The notes under the pieces were generated by a model. It was given only the letters and a program-made list of their open reading frames with translations. It searched no databases and was not told the origin of the DNA. The translations under genes were made by a program, and so were the position numbers. From positions 124,001-188,000 of the forward strand of contig NZ_QQAW01000003.1 in the NCBI RefSeq assembly GCF_003350405.1: a stretch of DNA of 64,000 bases, read 5' to 3'. Below are positions 27,048 to 36,404 of this stretch, one piece after another; the first letter of the stretch is position 1, and each line of letters begins with the position of its first letter. Source of the stretch: Gluconacetobacter liquefaciens (GTDB taxonomy: Bacteria; Pseudomonadota; Alphaproteobacteria; Acetobacterales; Acetobacteraceae).

Positions 27048-29042
27048 ATGTTAGGAAAATTAAGCTGGTCGGATATTCCGATCGATGTGCCTATTCTTGT
27101 CGGCACCTTTGCCGGTGCGGCGATCGCCGGTCTGGCGGTGCTTGGGCTCATCACCTATTACGGCAAGTGGGGCTATCTCTGGAAAGAGTGGTTCACGTCG
27201 GTAGACCACAAGCGTCTGGGCGTGATGTATATCGTCCTGGCCCTGGTCGCCCTGTTCCGTGGCTTCGCGGACGCCATCATGATGCGCTCGCAGCTCGCGC
27301 TGGCTTATGCCGGCAACCCGGGCTACCTGCCGCCGCATCACTACGACCAGATCTTCTCGGCCCACGGCACCATCATGATCTTCTTCATGGCGATGGCGTT
27401 CATGACCGGGCTGATGAACGTGATCGTGCCGCTGCAGATCGGCGCGCGCGACGTGGCCTTCCCCTTCCTGAACTCGCTCAGCTTCTGGATGACGACCATC
27501 AGCTTCGTGCTGATCAACGTGTCGCTGTTCATCGGTGAGTTCTCGCAGTGCGGCTGGCTGGCGTATCCGCCTCTGTCCGAGCAGCAGTTCAGCCCTGGGG
27601 TCGGTGTCGACTACTATATCTGGGCGGTTCAGCTTTCGGGTGTCGGCACCCTGCTGACCGGCGTGAACTTCTTCACCACCATCGTGAAGATGCGCGCTCC
27701 GGGCATGACCTACATGAAGATGCCGGTCTTCACCTGGACCATCTTCTGCACCAGCGTGCTGATCATGCTTTCCTTCCCGATCCTGACCGTGGCCCTGGGC
27801 CTGCTGGGTCTGGACCGTTACCTGGGCATGCACTTCTTTACCAATGATGGTGGCGGCAACCAGATGCTCTATCTGAGCGTGATCTGGGGCTGGGGACATC
27901 CGGAAGTTTACATCCTGGTTCTGCCCGCGTTCGGTGCGTTCTCGGAAATCACGCAGACCTTCTCGCGCAAGCCGCTGTTCGGCTACAACACCATGGTCTA
28001 TGCGACCTGCTCGATCATGGTCCTGTCCATGGTCGTGTGGCTGCATCACTTCTTCACCATGGGTGCCGGCGCCAACGTCAATACGTTCTTCGGCGTCATG
28101 ACGATGATCATCGCCATTCCGACGGGCGTGAAGATCTTCAACTGGCTGTTCACCATGTATAAGGGCCGCGTCGAGTTCCACGCGACCATGTACTGGGTGA
28201 TCGGCTTCATGATCACCTTCACCATCGGTGGCATGACCGGCGTCATGCTGGCCATTCCGGCCGCTGACTTCGTGCTGCATAACTCGCTGTTCGTTATCGC
28301 CCACTTCCACAACGTCATCATCGGCGGTGTGTATTTCGGCTATGTCGCGGCGATGAACTTCTGGTTCCCGAAGGCTTTCGGCTTCAAGCTGAACGAAGCC
28401 TGGGGCAAGCGGGCGTTCTGGCTGTGGTTCGTTGGCTTCTACTTCGCGTTCATGCCGCTCTATGTCCTGGGCTTCGAAGGCATGACCCGTCGTATGAACC
28501 ACTACGACAACCCCGAGTGGTATCCGTGGCTGCTGGTTGCCGAAGCCGGCGCCGTGATGATCGCCCTGGGCATCGTCTGCCAGCTGACGCAGCTCTATGT
28601 CTCGATCCGTGACCGCAACCTGGCCGAAAACCGCGATCTGACGGGTGATCCGTGGAACGCGCGCACGCTGGAATGGTCGACCTCCTCGCCCCCGCCGTTC
28701 TACAACTTCGCGGTTGTTCCTGCGGTGCATGACCTGGATGCGTTCGCCCATAACAAGGAAGCCGGCATCGATACCCGTGCCGCCGGTTCGAACTACCAGC
28801 CGATCCATATGCCGAAGAATACGGCTGCTGGCTTCAGCATCGGTGTGTTCAGCCTGATCCTCGGCTTTGCCGCGGTCTGGTGGATCTGGTGGCTGGCAGC
28901 GGTCGGCCTGATCGGTGTCATCGCGACCGTGATCGCGCGGAGCAGCAACAACGATGTCGACTACTACGTGCCGGCGTCCGAGGTTGCCCGTATCGAGAAC
29001 GAGCATACCCGTAACCTTCTGGCAGCACAGGCGGCGGAATAA
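27048..29042 (+). CDS. cyoB: Ubiquinol oxidase subunit I
   Basis: The catalytic subunit reduces oxygen to water and pumps protons. The 664-residue product has about 15 helices. [12 protein letters not shown] carries the His and Tyr of the cross-linked active site, HHFF supplies CuB histidines, and HFHNV carries the haem ligands of helix [15 protein letters not shown] and [11 protein letters not shown] match the E. coli high-affinity ubiquinone site (Arg, Asp, His, Gln), supporting quinol as donor. It lies 5 bases after cyoA and overlaps cyoC by one base. Strong codon bias suggests high expression. Confidence 0.98.
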   Translation: MLGKLSWSDIPIDVPILVGTFAGAAIAGLAVLGLITYYGKWGYLWKEWFTSVDHKRLGVMYIVLALVALFRGFADAIMMRSQLALAYAGNPGYLPPHHYDQIFSAHGTIMIFFMAMAFMTGLMNVIVPLQIGARDVAFPFLNSLSFWMTTISFVLINVSLFIGEFSQCGWLAYPPLSEQQFSPGVGVDYYIWAVQLSGVGTLLTGVNFFTTIVKMRAPGMTYMKMPVFTWTIFCTSVLIMLSFPILTVALGLLGLDRYLGMHFFTNDGGGNQMLYLSVIWGWGHPEVYILVLPAFGAFSEITQTFSRKPLFGYNTMVYATCSIMVLSMVVWLHHFFTMGAGANVNTFFGVMTMIIAIPTGVKIFNWLFTMYKGRVEFHATMYWVIGFMITFTIGGMTGVMLAIPAADFVLHNSLFVIAHFHNVIIGGVYFGYVAAMNFWFPKAFGFKLNEAWGKRAFWLWFVGFYFAFMPLYVLGFEGMTRRMNHYDNPEWYPWLLVAEAGAVMIALGIVCQLTQLYVSIRDRNLAENRDLTGDPWNARTLEWSTSSPPPFYNFAVVPAVHDLDAFAHNKEAGIDTRAAGSNYQPIHMPKNTAAGFSIGVFSLILGFAAVWWIWWLAAVGLIGVIATVIARSSNNDVDYYVPASEVARIENEHTRNLLAAQAAE

Positions 29043-29647
29043 TGGCGCACGATATGACTGCTGATGCGGCCCACGCCCACGACGAGCACCACGAATCTCC
29101 CGTGGTGTTCGGGTTCTGGCTGTATCTGATGACCGACTGCATCATCTTCGGAACGCTGTTCGCGGTGTTCTCGGTGCTGCGGAACCAGTTTGCCGGTGGT
29201 CCCACCGGCAAGGACGTCTTCGAACTGGGCGGGGTCGGGATCGAGACGGCAATCCTGCTGCTCAGCTCGATCACCTACGGCTTCGGCATGATCAGTGCGC
29301 ACCAGAACAAGCTGGGCGCGCTGCGGGGTTGGCTCGGGATTACCTTCCTCCTGGGCCTGGGCTTCCTGTTCATGGAAATCCGTGAGTTCTCGCACATGAT
29401 TGCGGAAGGCAACGGACCGGATCGCAGCGCGTTCCTGTCGGCCTTCTTCACTCTGGTCGGGACCCACGGGCTGCACGTGACCTGCGGCCTGCTGTGGATG
29501 GCGGTTCTGATTGTTCAGACGGGCGGCCAGACCGTTCTGTCCGAGCGGATGACGAACAAGCTGACCTGCCTCAGCCTGTTCTGGCACTTTCTGGACATCG
29601 TCTGGATCTGTGTCTTCACCTTTGTCTATCTGATGAGTGTGATCTGA
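29042..29647 (+). CDS. cyoC: Ubiquinol oxidase subunit III
   Basis: A 201-residue membrane subunit with five predicted helices, related to subunit III of haem-copper oxidases. The N-terminus is histidine- and acid-rich (HAHDEHHES), followed by [18 protein letters not shown] typical of CyoC, and a later [13 protein letters not shown] segment. The ATG shares its first base with the cyoB stop (TAATG) and its stop shares a base with the cyoD start, so translation is tightly coupled. It probably stabilises the oxidase. Confidence 0.96.
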   Translation: MAHDMTADAAHAHDEHHESPVVFGFWLYLMTDCIIFGTLFAVFSVLRNQFAGGPTGKDVFELGGVGIETAILLLSSITYGFGMISAHQNKLGALRGWLGITFLLGLGFLFMEIREFSHMIAEGNGPDRSAFLSAFFTLVGTHGLHVTCGLLWMAVLIVQTGGQTVLSERMTNKLTCLSLFWHFLDIVWICVFTFVYLMSVI

Positions 29648-29985
29648 TGGCTGACGCGCACGCGCATACGGACCATTCGGGAGCGAGCCACGGGAGCGTA
29701 GGGTCTTACCTTACCGGGTTCGTTATCTCTGTCCTGCTGACGGTCGCGGCTTTCGGCATCGTGATGGCACACAGCTTCTCGCCCTCCGGGACGATTGCTG
29801 CCATTGCGATCCTGGCTGCCGTGCAAGTTGTGGTTCATCTGGTGTTCTTCCTCCACATGAACACGTCGTCGGAACAGCGTTGGAACGTGATGGCGTTTGC
29901 CTTCACGGTTCTGACGGTCTTCGTTCTGGTTGTCGGCACGCTGTTCATCATGCATGACACGTCGATCAACATGATGTCGCGCTGA
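29647..29985 (+). CDS. cyoD: Ubiquinol oxidase subunit IV
   Basis: A 112-residue small membrane subunit with three helices, needed for assembly of the oxidase. The N-terminus is rich in His and Asp (ADAHAHTDHSGASHG), followed by GSVGSYLTGFVISVLLT and VVVHLVFFLHMN typical of CyoD. The start overlaps the cyoC stop (TGATG). It ends the operon; no cyoE (haem O synthase) gene follows, so haem-modifying genes must lie elsewhere. Two hairpins follow. Confidence 0.96.
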   Translation: MADAHAHTDHSGASHGSVGSYLTGFVISVLLTVAAFGIVMAHSFSPSGTIAAIAILAAVQVVVHLVFFLHMNTSSEQRWNVMAFAFTVLTVFVLVVGTLFIMHDTSINMMSR

Positions 29986-29996
29986 TATCCGTCTGT

Positions 29997-30018
29997 CCGG
30001 GTGCCGCGAGGCACCCGG
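29997..30018 (+). terminator. First hairpin after cyoD
   Basis: CCGGGTGCC (29997-30005) and GGCACCCGG (30010-30018) form a perfect nine-base-pair stem with loop GCGA, 11 bases after the cyoD stop. No T-run follows, so it probably stabilises the 3' end or acts with the next hairpin. Confidence 0.55.
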
Positions 30019-30030
30019 ATTGGATGGATG

Positions 30031-30084
30031 CCAGACATGAAAAAGGCCGGTGAGGTTTCCCTCACCGGCCTTTTTCATGTCTGG
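30031..30084. terminator. Exceptionally long bidirectional terminator between cyoD and fdxA
   Basis: Arms at 30031-30054 and 30061-30084 are perfect inverted repeats of 24 bases with a six-base loop GTTTCC. The GC-rich top half (GGCCGGTGAG with CTCACCGGCC) is flanked by A5 on one side and T5 on the other, so it can terminate transcription in both directions, serving cyoABCD and fdxA. Confidence 0.88.
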
Positions 30085-30121
30085 GTCGAAAGCGGCGGAG
30101 TGCCGCTCCGATCTTGTGGGG

Positions 30122-30454
30122 TCAGTCCTTGTGCGGTTCCGGCGACAGCAGGTCCTTCTTGCCGGGCTTGTCCTTCCATTCCTCGGCATCGGCGGGAGCG
30201 GTGCCCTTGCGCGTGATGTTGGGCCATTTGACGGAATAGCTGGCATTGATCTCGGCCCACGCGGCGGCGCGGTCGTCGCTGTCGGGGACGATGGCTTCGG
30301 CCGGGCATTCCGGTTCGCACACGCCGCAATCGATGCACTCGTCGGGGTTGATGACCAGGAAGTTTTCACCGGCATAGAAGCAATCGACCGGGCACACCTC
30401 GACACAGTCCATGAACTTGCAGCGGATGCAGTTTTCGGTGACCACGTAGGTCAT
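30122..30454 (-). CDS. fdxA: Seven-iron ferredoxin FdxA
   Basis: A 110-residue electron carrier of the alphaproteobacterial FdxA type, holding one [3Fe-4S] and one [4Fe-4S] cluster. Cysteines occur as C-x2-C-x3/4-C-x3-CP in the first 25 residues ([19 protein letters not shown]) and again in [14 protein letters not shown]. The C-terminal 50 residues form the usual FdxA extension ([13 protein letters not shown]). ATG 30454. It is third in line after a Suv3-like helicase and an S4 protein, a synteny common in Alphaproteobacteria, though a 173-base gap may hold its own promoter. Confidence 0.94.
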   Translation of the reverse strand: MTYVVTENCIRCKFMDCVEVCPVDCFYAGENFLVINPDECIDCGVCEPECPAEAIVPDSDDRAAAWAEINASYSVKWPNITRKGTAPADAEEWKDKPGKKDLLSPEPHKD

Positions 30455-30627
30455 CGTTCATCTCCGATTATCTGTAGCTGCGATAACGTCGTGATGACGA
30501 CATCATCAGCCTTGGGCCTGCGAGGCGCCGCGAACGGGCTCCTCGCCTATGATGCGGGCTGGTATGAAAGTCTTTTGAAGCCATGGCAAGTCAAAGACGC
30601 CATGCCGCCGCGTCGGGGTGCTGGCGT

Positions 30628-30945
30628 TTACTCCGCGGGCGACAGGGCGCGTTCGGGCACGACCTCGTAGAGCAGGCGTGCGACGGGTGCCGATCCGCGC
30701 CGCTGGGCCAGCGCCACGATGCGCAGCACCATCACGCCCTCGCCGGTCGGCGGCGGCAGGGTCAGGACGTCACCGGGGCGCACCAGCGCATGGGCCTTTT
30801 CGGTACGCTGCCGGTTGATCCGCACCAGGCCGGCCTGGGCGATGCGGGCGCAGTCGCTGCGGCTACGGGCGAAGCGGGCGCACCATAGCCAGCTATCGAG
30901 CCGCTGGGTTTCGGCTTCATCGGGCGCGGGGCGTTCGCGGCTCAT
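30628..30945 (-). CDS. S4-domain RNA-binding protein (HslR-like)
   Basis: A 105-residue protein made mostly of one S4 RNA-binding domain: QRLDSWLWCARFARSR followed by GLVRINRQRTEKAHALVRPGDVLTL. It resembles HslR (Hsp15), which binds 50S subunits carrying nascent chains, but is smaller and may have another RNA target. Its ATG overlaps the stop of the upstream helicase gene (ATGA), so the RNA helicase and RNA-binding protein are translated together and probably act together. Confidence 0.88.
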   Translation of the reverse strand: MSRERPAPDEAETQRLDSWLWCARFARSRSDCARIAQAGLVRINRQRTEKAHALVRPGDVLTLPPPTGEGVMVLRIVALAQRRGSAPVARLLYEVVPERALSPAE

Positions 30946-33587
30946 CGCCTTGGGTATTTCAGGGCGGCGAGTGCTGCGAACGGGCCGTCGGGGATGGGAC
31001 GGGGTGCCCGGACGGCCGGGATGGGACGAATGGTGCCGGATGCCTGCCCCTTGGGTTTTGATGGACGGGCTGGTCCTTCAGTCGGCGGGTTGGGAGCGCG
31101 GTGCCGCTGCCGGCGTCGGGCATCCTGGGTCACCGCCAGCATTGCCGGCGCGGCCGGGCCGTATTCGCTGGCGCCGAGGGGGCGGGCGGCGCGGACGGGG
31201 ATCTCCAGTGCCTTCAGGATCGCCGCCACCATTTCCGGACGGACGCCCAGCCGCGAGGGCAGGCCGTCGGGCAGGGGGACCGGGCCGTTGCGCGCGCGCC
31301 AGCGTAGCTCGCCGGACAGTTTCTCGGCGATATCCAGCCTGAGACGCACCGGGCCGGCGGCGATCCAGCCCAGTTGCGCCAGGATGGCGTCATGCGGGCC
31401 GTCGGCGGGGATCGAGACCGCGCCTGCGGGCGGCAGGTCGGGTAGTTTCCGCCCGGCCCGCGCCGCCAGCAGGATGGCGCGCAGGTGCATGGCGTGGGGG
31501 CGGAGCAGCGACGGCATCAGCACCGCATGTCGCCCGATGCGCACGCCGAGCGCCTTGAGGCGGGCCCGCTGGGCGGGGGGAACGGACAGGCTGTCGGCCA
31601 CTACGCCGCCCTGTTCTTCCAGCCGGTGCAGGATGCCGCGCAGGGTCGGGTCCGCTTCCACGGCGGCGCGGGCGGCGAACAGGGGGGCCATTGCGCCGCG
31701 CACCTGCCGGTCCAGCCACTGGGCGAGATGCGCCCGGATGCGTTCCTTCTGCGCGCCGTCGAGAAAGGAATTGTCCATGACGTCGATGCGGGGTCGCAGC
31801 AGGTGGTCTCCGCCGCGCAGGCGGGCGACCGTGCCGCCGTCCCATTCGACGAAGCGCCCGTCGGCGGAGAACGCGAAGGCGTCGTCCGGGGCCTGGGTGA
31901 GCGCCTGGACGCGGCGGGGGATTTCGGTGCGCAGGGCACGGCGTGCGGCGCGCAGAAGGAGGCGCTGGTCGGGCAGCGCGCAGGCGACGTCCGCCACCAG
32001 GTCCAGGCCGACCACCCGGCCCACCGGATGGCCTTCCACCACCACTTCGCCCTGGGCGGTGACGGCGGACAGCAGGTCTTCCTCGGCTGATTCGTCCAGG
32101 CGGCGGATCAGGGAGGCGGCGCGGCGGTCGACGAAGCGGGCGGTCAGCCGTTCATGCAGCGCATCCGACAACTGGTCCTCGACCGCGCGGGTGCGCTCCT
32201 GCCACTGGGTGGCGTGCCGTACCCAGTCGCGCCGGGCGGCGATATAGGCGCAGACGCGAATGCCCGAGAGGCGGTGCATCAGGGAGTCGATATCGCCGTC
32301 GGTCTTGTTGAAGCCCGCGATCTGGGACTCCATCCACGCCTCGGGCACATGCTCGTCGCGTATGACGTGGGTGAAGATCCGCGCGCAGAGCCTGGTGTGG
32401 CTCTCGTCGCCCAGCTTGCGGAAATCGGGGATCTGGCAGGTCTCCCATAGCAAGCGGGTGGCGCGGGATGAGCGGACGAGGGCGCGGATATCCGGCACCG
32501 CCGCCAGGCTGCCGAGGGTCAGGACGTCCGTGGCCTCGTTGCCGGCAGTGAGGCCGATTGTCGGCGGGGGACGGTTCAGGCTGGCCAGAAGGGCCTCGGG
32601 ATTGGAGAAATCCAGATCGCTGTTACGCCAGAACAGGCGCTCGATCGGGTCGAAACGGTGGGTTTCGACGGCCTCGACCACCTCCTCGGGCAGGGGTGGA
32701 CAGGTGCCGGCGGTGCCGAAGGTGCCGTCGCGCATGCCGCGTCCGGCGCGGCCGGCGATCTGGGCGATTTCGGCCGGGTAGAGCCGGCGGGCCCGCATAC
32801 CGTCGAATTTCGACAGGCCGGCGAAGGCGACATGGTTGACGTCCATGTTCAGGCCCATGCCGATGGCGTCGGTGGCGACCAGGTAATCGACCTCGCGCTC
32901 CTGATAGAGTGCGACCTGTGCGTTGCGCGTGCGCGGGGAAAGCTGGCCCATGACCACGGCGCAGCCGCCGCGCCGGCGCCGGATCAGTTCGGCGATCGCG
33001 TAGACTTCGGTGGCGGAGAAGGCGACGATGGCGGAGCGGGGGGGCAGGCGCGTCAGCTTGCTCGCACCCAGGTGGGTCAGGCTGGAGAGGCGGGGCCGGG
33101 TATCGATCTCGATGCCCGGTACCAGGCGGCGCAGCAGGGGGCGAATGGTCTCCGCGCCCAGGAACATGGTTTCCACCATGCCGCGCGCATGCAGCAGCCG
33201 GTCGGTGAAGATGTGACCCCGGTCGGGGTCGGCGCAGAGCTGGATTTCGTCGACCGCGACGAATTCGGCACGCTGGTCGAGCGGCATGGCCTCGACGGTG
33301 CAGGAGAACCAGCGGGCATTCGGCGGGACGATCTTTTCCTCGCCGGTGATCAGCGCGACGGCGCCGGCACCTTTGACGGCGACCATGCGCTCGTAATTCT
33401 CGCGGGCCAGCAGGCGCAGGGGAAAGCCGATGATGCCGCTGGAATGGGCGAGCAGCCGCTCGATGGCGAGATGGGTCTTGCCTGTATTGGTCGGCCCGAG
33501 GACGGCCCTGATTCGCCTGGCATGCGCAGGGTGGAAGGCGTGTCGCGCGGCACTGGGGGAGCCGGCCCCCGGGGATGCACCCATCAT
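30942..33587 (-). CDS. Suv3-like ATP-dependent RNA helicase
   Basis: An 881-residue superfamily 2 helicase related to mitochondrial Suv3, which unwinds RNA for degradation. Walker A GPTNTGKT is at 31-38, motif II DEIQ at 113-116, motif III SAT in IVAFSATEVYA, and motif VI QIAGRAGR further on. The C-terminal half is long, ending in a basic, proline-rich tail that may bind RNA. ATG 33587 (or the adjacent 33584) is chosen because homology begins just after; the frame runs 57 codons further up without support. It is coupled to the S4 gene downstream. Confidence 0.88.
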   Translation of the reverse strand: MMGASPGAGSPSAARHAFHPAHARRIRAVLGPTNTGKTHLAIERLLAHSSGIIGFPLRLLARENYERMVAVKGAGAVALITGEEKIVPPNARWFSCTVEAMPLDQRAEFVAVDEIQLCADPDRGHIFTDRLLHARGMVETMFLGAETIRPLLRRLVPGIEIDTRPRLSSLTHLGASKLTRLPPRSAIVAFSATEVYAIAELIRRRRGGCAVVMGQLSPRTRNAQVALYQEREVDYLVATDAIGMGLNMDVNHVAFAGLSKFDGMRARRLYPAEIAQIAGRAGRGMRDGTFGTAGTCPPLPEEVVEAVETHRFDPIERLFWRNSDLDFSNPEALLASLNRPPPTIGLTAGNEATDVLTLGSLAAVPDIRALVRSSRATRLLWETCQIPDFRKLGDESHTRLCARIFTHVIRDEHVPEAWMESQIAGFNKTDGDIDSLMHRLSGIRVCAYIAARRDWVRHATQWQERTRAVEDQLSDALHERLTARFVDRRAASLIRRLDESAEEDLLSAVTAQGEVVVEGHPVGRVVGLDLVADVACALPDQRLLLRAARRALRTEIPRRVQALTQAPDDAFAFSADGRFVEWDGGTVARLRGGDHLLRPRIDVMDNSFLDGAQKERIRAHLAQWLDRQVRGAMAPLFAARAAVEADPTLRGILHRLEEQGGVVADSLSVPPAQRARLKALGVRIGRHAVLMPSLLRPHAMHLRAILLAARAGRKLPDLPPAGAVSIPADGPHDAILAQLGWIAAGPVRLRLDIAEKLSGELRWRARNGPVPLPDGLPSRLGVRPEMVAAILKALEIPVRAARPLGASEYGPAAPAMLAVTQDARRRQRHRAPNPPTEGPARPSKPKGQASGTIRPIPAVRAPRPIPDGPFAALAALKYPRR

Positions 33588-33720
33588 GGAGCCATGCTCA
33601 GATGACGTCGGATGGATTGCAAGCAAAACCCGCGCCCTGATTGTAGAATGCGTACGCGACCGGTTGCGTTGCCCGACCGCAGGACGCACGCTGATGGTGT
33701 TCGGGTTGCGGAGGTCGCTG

Positions 33721-35139
33721 ATGTCCATTGAAGAATTCCCCTGCCTGCTGCCGTCCACGCGGGGGCGACGCAGCGGTGTGCGCGTGATTCACGCGATCAC
33801 GCATGCCGAGTTCGGCACCCTGGCCGAACGAGTCGGTGAATCCGGCGCCGCATTCCTGCGCGAGTCGGGTTTTCGGGGGCAGGTCGGGGAACTGGGGCTG
33901 GTGCCGGGCAAGGGCGGCGTGGCGGCGGCGGTGCTGGGCGTGCAGGCGGGGGCGGACCCGTTTCAGTTCGGCACGCTGGCGAAGGATCTGCCGCCGGGCG
34001 CGTGGAAGATTGCGCTGCCTGAGGGCATTGCCCCGGATATCGCGGTTCTGGGCTTTTGCCTGGGGGCGTATCACATGCCCGCCTTTGGCCGGGCCGCGCG
34101 GCCGGAGCGGGATATCGCGCGCCTGATCGTGCCGGCCGGCGGTGCCGCCGGGGCGGAGGTCGCGCAGGCGATCCGGCTGGGGCGGGACCTGATCAACGCG
34201 CCGCCCAACCTGATGGGGCCGGCCGAACTGGCCGAGGCGGCCCGTACCCTGCTGGAACCGCTTGGCGCGCGGGTGGAGATCGTGAAGGGACGGAAGCTGG
34301 CGCGGGCCTATCCCACTGTCGCGCATGTCGGTGCGGGATCGGAGCGGGCGCCCAAGGTGGTGATCGCGCGCTGGCAGGGCAGCCGGGCGGGCGCGAAAGC
34401 GCCGGTGCTGTCGCTGGTGGGCAAGGGGGTGTGTTTCGATACCGGCGGTTACGACATCAAGCCGGCGGCGGGCATGCTGCGCATGAAGAAGGATATGGGC
34501 GGGGCCGCCATTATGCTGGCCCTGGCCCGCCTGGTGATGGTACGCGACCTGCCCATCCGGCTGGAGTTGCGCCTGGGATGCGTGGAGAACAGCATTTCGG
34601 GTACGGCCATGCGGCCATCGGATGTGGTCGTTACGCGGTCGGGCCAGACGGTGGAGATCGGCAATACGGATGCCGAGGGCCGGCTGGTGCTGTGCGACCT
34701 GCTGACCGAAGCCAGCGAGACGGACCCGGACCTGCTGATCGACGCCGCCACCCTGACCGGTGCCGCCCGCGTGGCGCTGGGCCCGGACCTGCCGGCGCTG
34801 TTCAGCAATGACGACGAGGTTGCGCAGGCGATTCTGGACGCCGGCACGTCTTGCGGCGACCCGCTGTGGCGGCTGCCCCTGTGGGACGATTATGCCTCGT
34901 GGCTGCGGAGTCCGGTGGCCGATCTGAACAATGTGGCGGCAAAACCCATGGCGGGCGCGCTTACGGCAGCGCTGTTTTTAAAAAAATTCATCAAAACAGG
35001 CGTGCGCTGGGCACATATCGATGTGTATGCGTGGAACGATCATTACCGTTCCGGACGGCCGGAAGGAGGGGAAATTCCAGTTTTACGGGCCGTGTACGCA
35101 TCTTTGTTGCGGACCCTTCACGCAAGGGACAGTACGTAA
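33721..35139 (+). CDS. M17 leucyl aminopeptidase family protein
   Basis: A 472-residue cytosolic metallo-aminopeptidase. The catalytic domain holds the binuclear metal motifs: KGVCFDTGGYDIKP (Lys and Asp ligands), KKDMGGAA (Asp), and the signature NTDAEGRL (Asp and Glu). Canonical PepA has SGGISIKP where this protein has TGGYDIKP, a subfamily difference. The ATG at 33721 has GGAGG upstream. It diverges from the helicase gene by 133 bases; a MarR regulator follows. The gene lies in a separate branch from PepA of E. coli, so DNA-binding roles should not be assumed. Confidence 0.92.
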   Translation: MSIEEFPCLLPSTRGRRSGVRVIHAITHAEFGTLAERVGESGAAFLRESGFRGQVGELGLVPGKGGVAAAVLGVQAGADPFQFGTLAKDLPPGAWKIALPEGIAPDIAVLGFCLGAYHMPAFGRAARPERDIARLIVPAGGAAGAEVAQAIRLGRDLINAPPNLMGPAELAEAARTLLEPLGARVEIVKGRKLARAYPTVAHVGAGSERAPKVVIARWQGSRAGAKAPVLSLVGKGVCFDTGGYDIKPAAGMLRMKKDMGGAAIMLALARLVMVRDLPIRLELRLGCVENSISGTAMRPSDVVVTRSGQTVEIGNTDAEGRLVLCDLLTEASETDPDLLIDAATLTGAARVALGPDLPALFSNDDEVAQAILDAGTSCGDPLWRLPLWDDYASWLRSPVADLNNVAAKPMAGALTAALFLKKFIKTGVRWAHIDVYAWNDHYRSGRPEGGEIPVLRAVYASLLRTLHARDST

Positions 35140-35306
35140 TCGTGAAATAATGACCATGAACGAACTATTCTCATTTCACGGGCTTATATCTGCCGCATTC
35201 TGAAACTATATACGGTTCTGGAATGACCGTCGGACCCTGAGCGGGAACGCTGACGGCAAAAATTTTGGGGGGCGTTGCCGACCTCCTCGGGAAAGGCTTT
35301 TTTACT

Positions 35307-35714
35307 ATGGCTCAGAACTCATCGACCACCGACCAACTGGTCAACACCCTGCGCGACACCATCGTTGCCATGGTGCGCCGTGACGGGCCGGATCTGTCGG
35401 CCCGCCAGCTTGCCGTCTTCCTCACCTGCTACCTTGAGGAAGGGGCGCATACCGTCCGTGGCCTCGCTGCCGCGCTGAACGTGTCCAAGCCGGCCATCAC
35501 CCGTGCGCTCGACCGGCTCGGCGAACTGGATCTGGCCCGCCGCAAGGTGGACCCGATGGATCGCCGCTCGGTTCTGGTGCAGCGCACGCTGAAGGGCTCG
35601 GCCTATCTGCGTGAACTGCGTTCGATCATGGGCGAGGCCGCCGGTGTGTCGACGCCCGCCCGCACGGCCAAGATCGTGCGCGAAGAGCGCGCGCCGCGTC
35701 GCGCCGCCGGCTGA
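35307..35714 (+). CDS. MarR family winged-helix regulator
   Basis: A 135-residue regulator with the MarR DNA-binding fold: HTVRGLAAALNVSKPAITRALDRL (recognition helix) and a wing DRRSVLVQRT. The C-terminal tail (about 110-135) is basic (REERAPRRAAG) and short. ATG 35307 was chosen over an in-frame start 14 codons upstream because homology begins here. It follows the aminopeptidase by 167 bases; that gap contains an inverted repeat CGTGAAAT (35141-35148) with ATTTCACG (35173-35180), a possible autoregulatory site. Ligand and targets are unknown. Confidence 0.87.
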   Translation: MAQNSSTTDQLVNTLRDTIVAMVRRDGPDLSARQLAVFLTCYLEEGAHTVRGLAAALNVSKPAITRALDRLGELDLARRKVDPMDRRSVLVQRTLKGSAYLRELRSIMGEAAGVSTPARTAKIVREERAPRRAAG

Positions 35715-35721
35715 TGCGGCT

Positions 35722-35749
35722 GGGCGGTGGCCCGTCCGGGCCACCGCCC
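35722..35749 (+). terminator. Hairpin after the MarR gene
   Basis: GGGCGGTGGCCC (35722-35733) and GGGCCACCGCCC (35738-35749) form a perfect twelve-base-pair stem with loop GTCC, 8 bases after the marR stop, followed by a weak T-containing tail (GTTCCATTCTG). Confidence 0.65.
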
Positions 35750-35907
35750 GTTCCATTCTGGAAGACGACAGATCGATCGGATGAATTGGCCGGTGGCCGT
35801 GCGTGACCGATGGTCCGCACGCGCGTTCCTATGCTCGCCGATTCCCTTCAGGGCGTATGTTCGGGCGTCAATTCAGCCGATCAGAACAGACGATTAGGAG
35901 AAAGATC

Positions 35908-36372
35908 ATGCGTATGGCATCGCGTATCGCTGCCGTGGCCGCTCTCGCCGTTCCGTTTCTGATGACGTCCCTTCCTGGCCCGGTAACCGCCCGCGCCGCC
36001 GATGACCTGGGTACGCCCGTCGGGCATATCCGGCTGGTTGCGAAATCGGCCGATGTCGGCGTCGGCTGGACGTGGGGCTCCGGCAAGCTGACCTACGGGC
36101 ATCATACCTACAACTTCACCGTCAAGGGCGGCTCGATCGCTGCGGTCGGCTATTCGAAGATCGAAGGTACGGGCACCGTCTATAACCTGAAGAACCTGCA
36201 TGATTTCGACGGCACCTATGTGGCCGGCAACGGTGAAGCCACGGCTGGTAACGGCGTGGGTGGCAGCCTGCTGCACAATGGGAACGGCGTGACGATCAAG
36301 ATCGAAACCGTCTCGAAGGGTGCGCGACTGGCCGCCGCTGCCCAGGGGCTGGAACTGACGCTGACCCACTGA
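35908..36372 (+). CDS. Secreted protein of unknown function
   Basis: I cannot assign this 154-residue protein to a characterised family. It has a clear signal peptide (hydrophobic AAVAALAVPFLMTSL, cleavage near ARA-ADD, about residue 31), then a mature part rich in Gly, Thr and small residues with an alternating pattern that suggests beta structure: VGVGWTWGSGKLTYGHHTYNF and YSKIEGTGTVYNLKNLHDF. It looks like small periplasmic proteins seen in other Proteobacteria, but that is recall, not a search. ATG 35908 has TAGGAGA upstream. It is monocistronic, converging on the WecA-like gene. Confidence 0.75.
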   Translation: MRMASRIAAVAALAVPFLMTSLPGPVTARAADDLGTPVGHIRLVAKSADVGVGWTWGSGKLTYGHHTYNFTVKGGSIAAVGYSKIEGTGTVYNLKNLHDFDGTYVAGNGEATAGNGVGGSLLHNGNGVTIKIETVSKGARLAAAAQGLELTLTH

Positions 36373-36404
36373 CGGGTCTTTCGGCACCGGGCCCGGTTCG
36401 TCGC

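Noticed and set aside
21364..29006. Long antisense frames across adhA (781 codons) and cyoB (648 codons)
   Set aside because: The sense strand encodes complete PQQ dehydrogenase and oxidase subunits with all active-site motifs; the antisense translations are compositionally biased and resemble nothing.
36386..36397. ACCGGGCCCGGT palindrome as a terminator of the secreted-protein gene
   Set aside because: A self-complementary 12-mer has no loop, and no T-run follows; such sequences are common in this GC-rich DNA.
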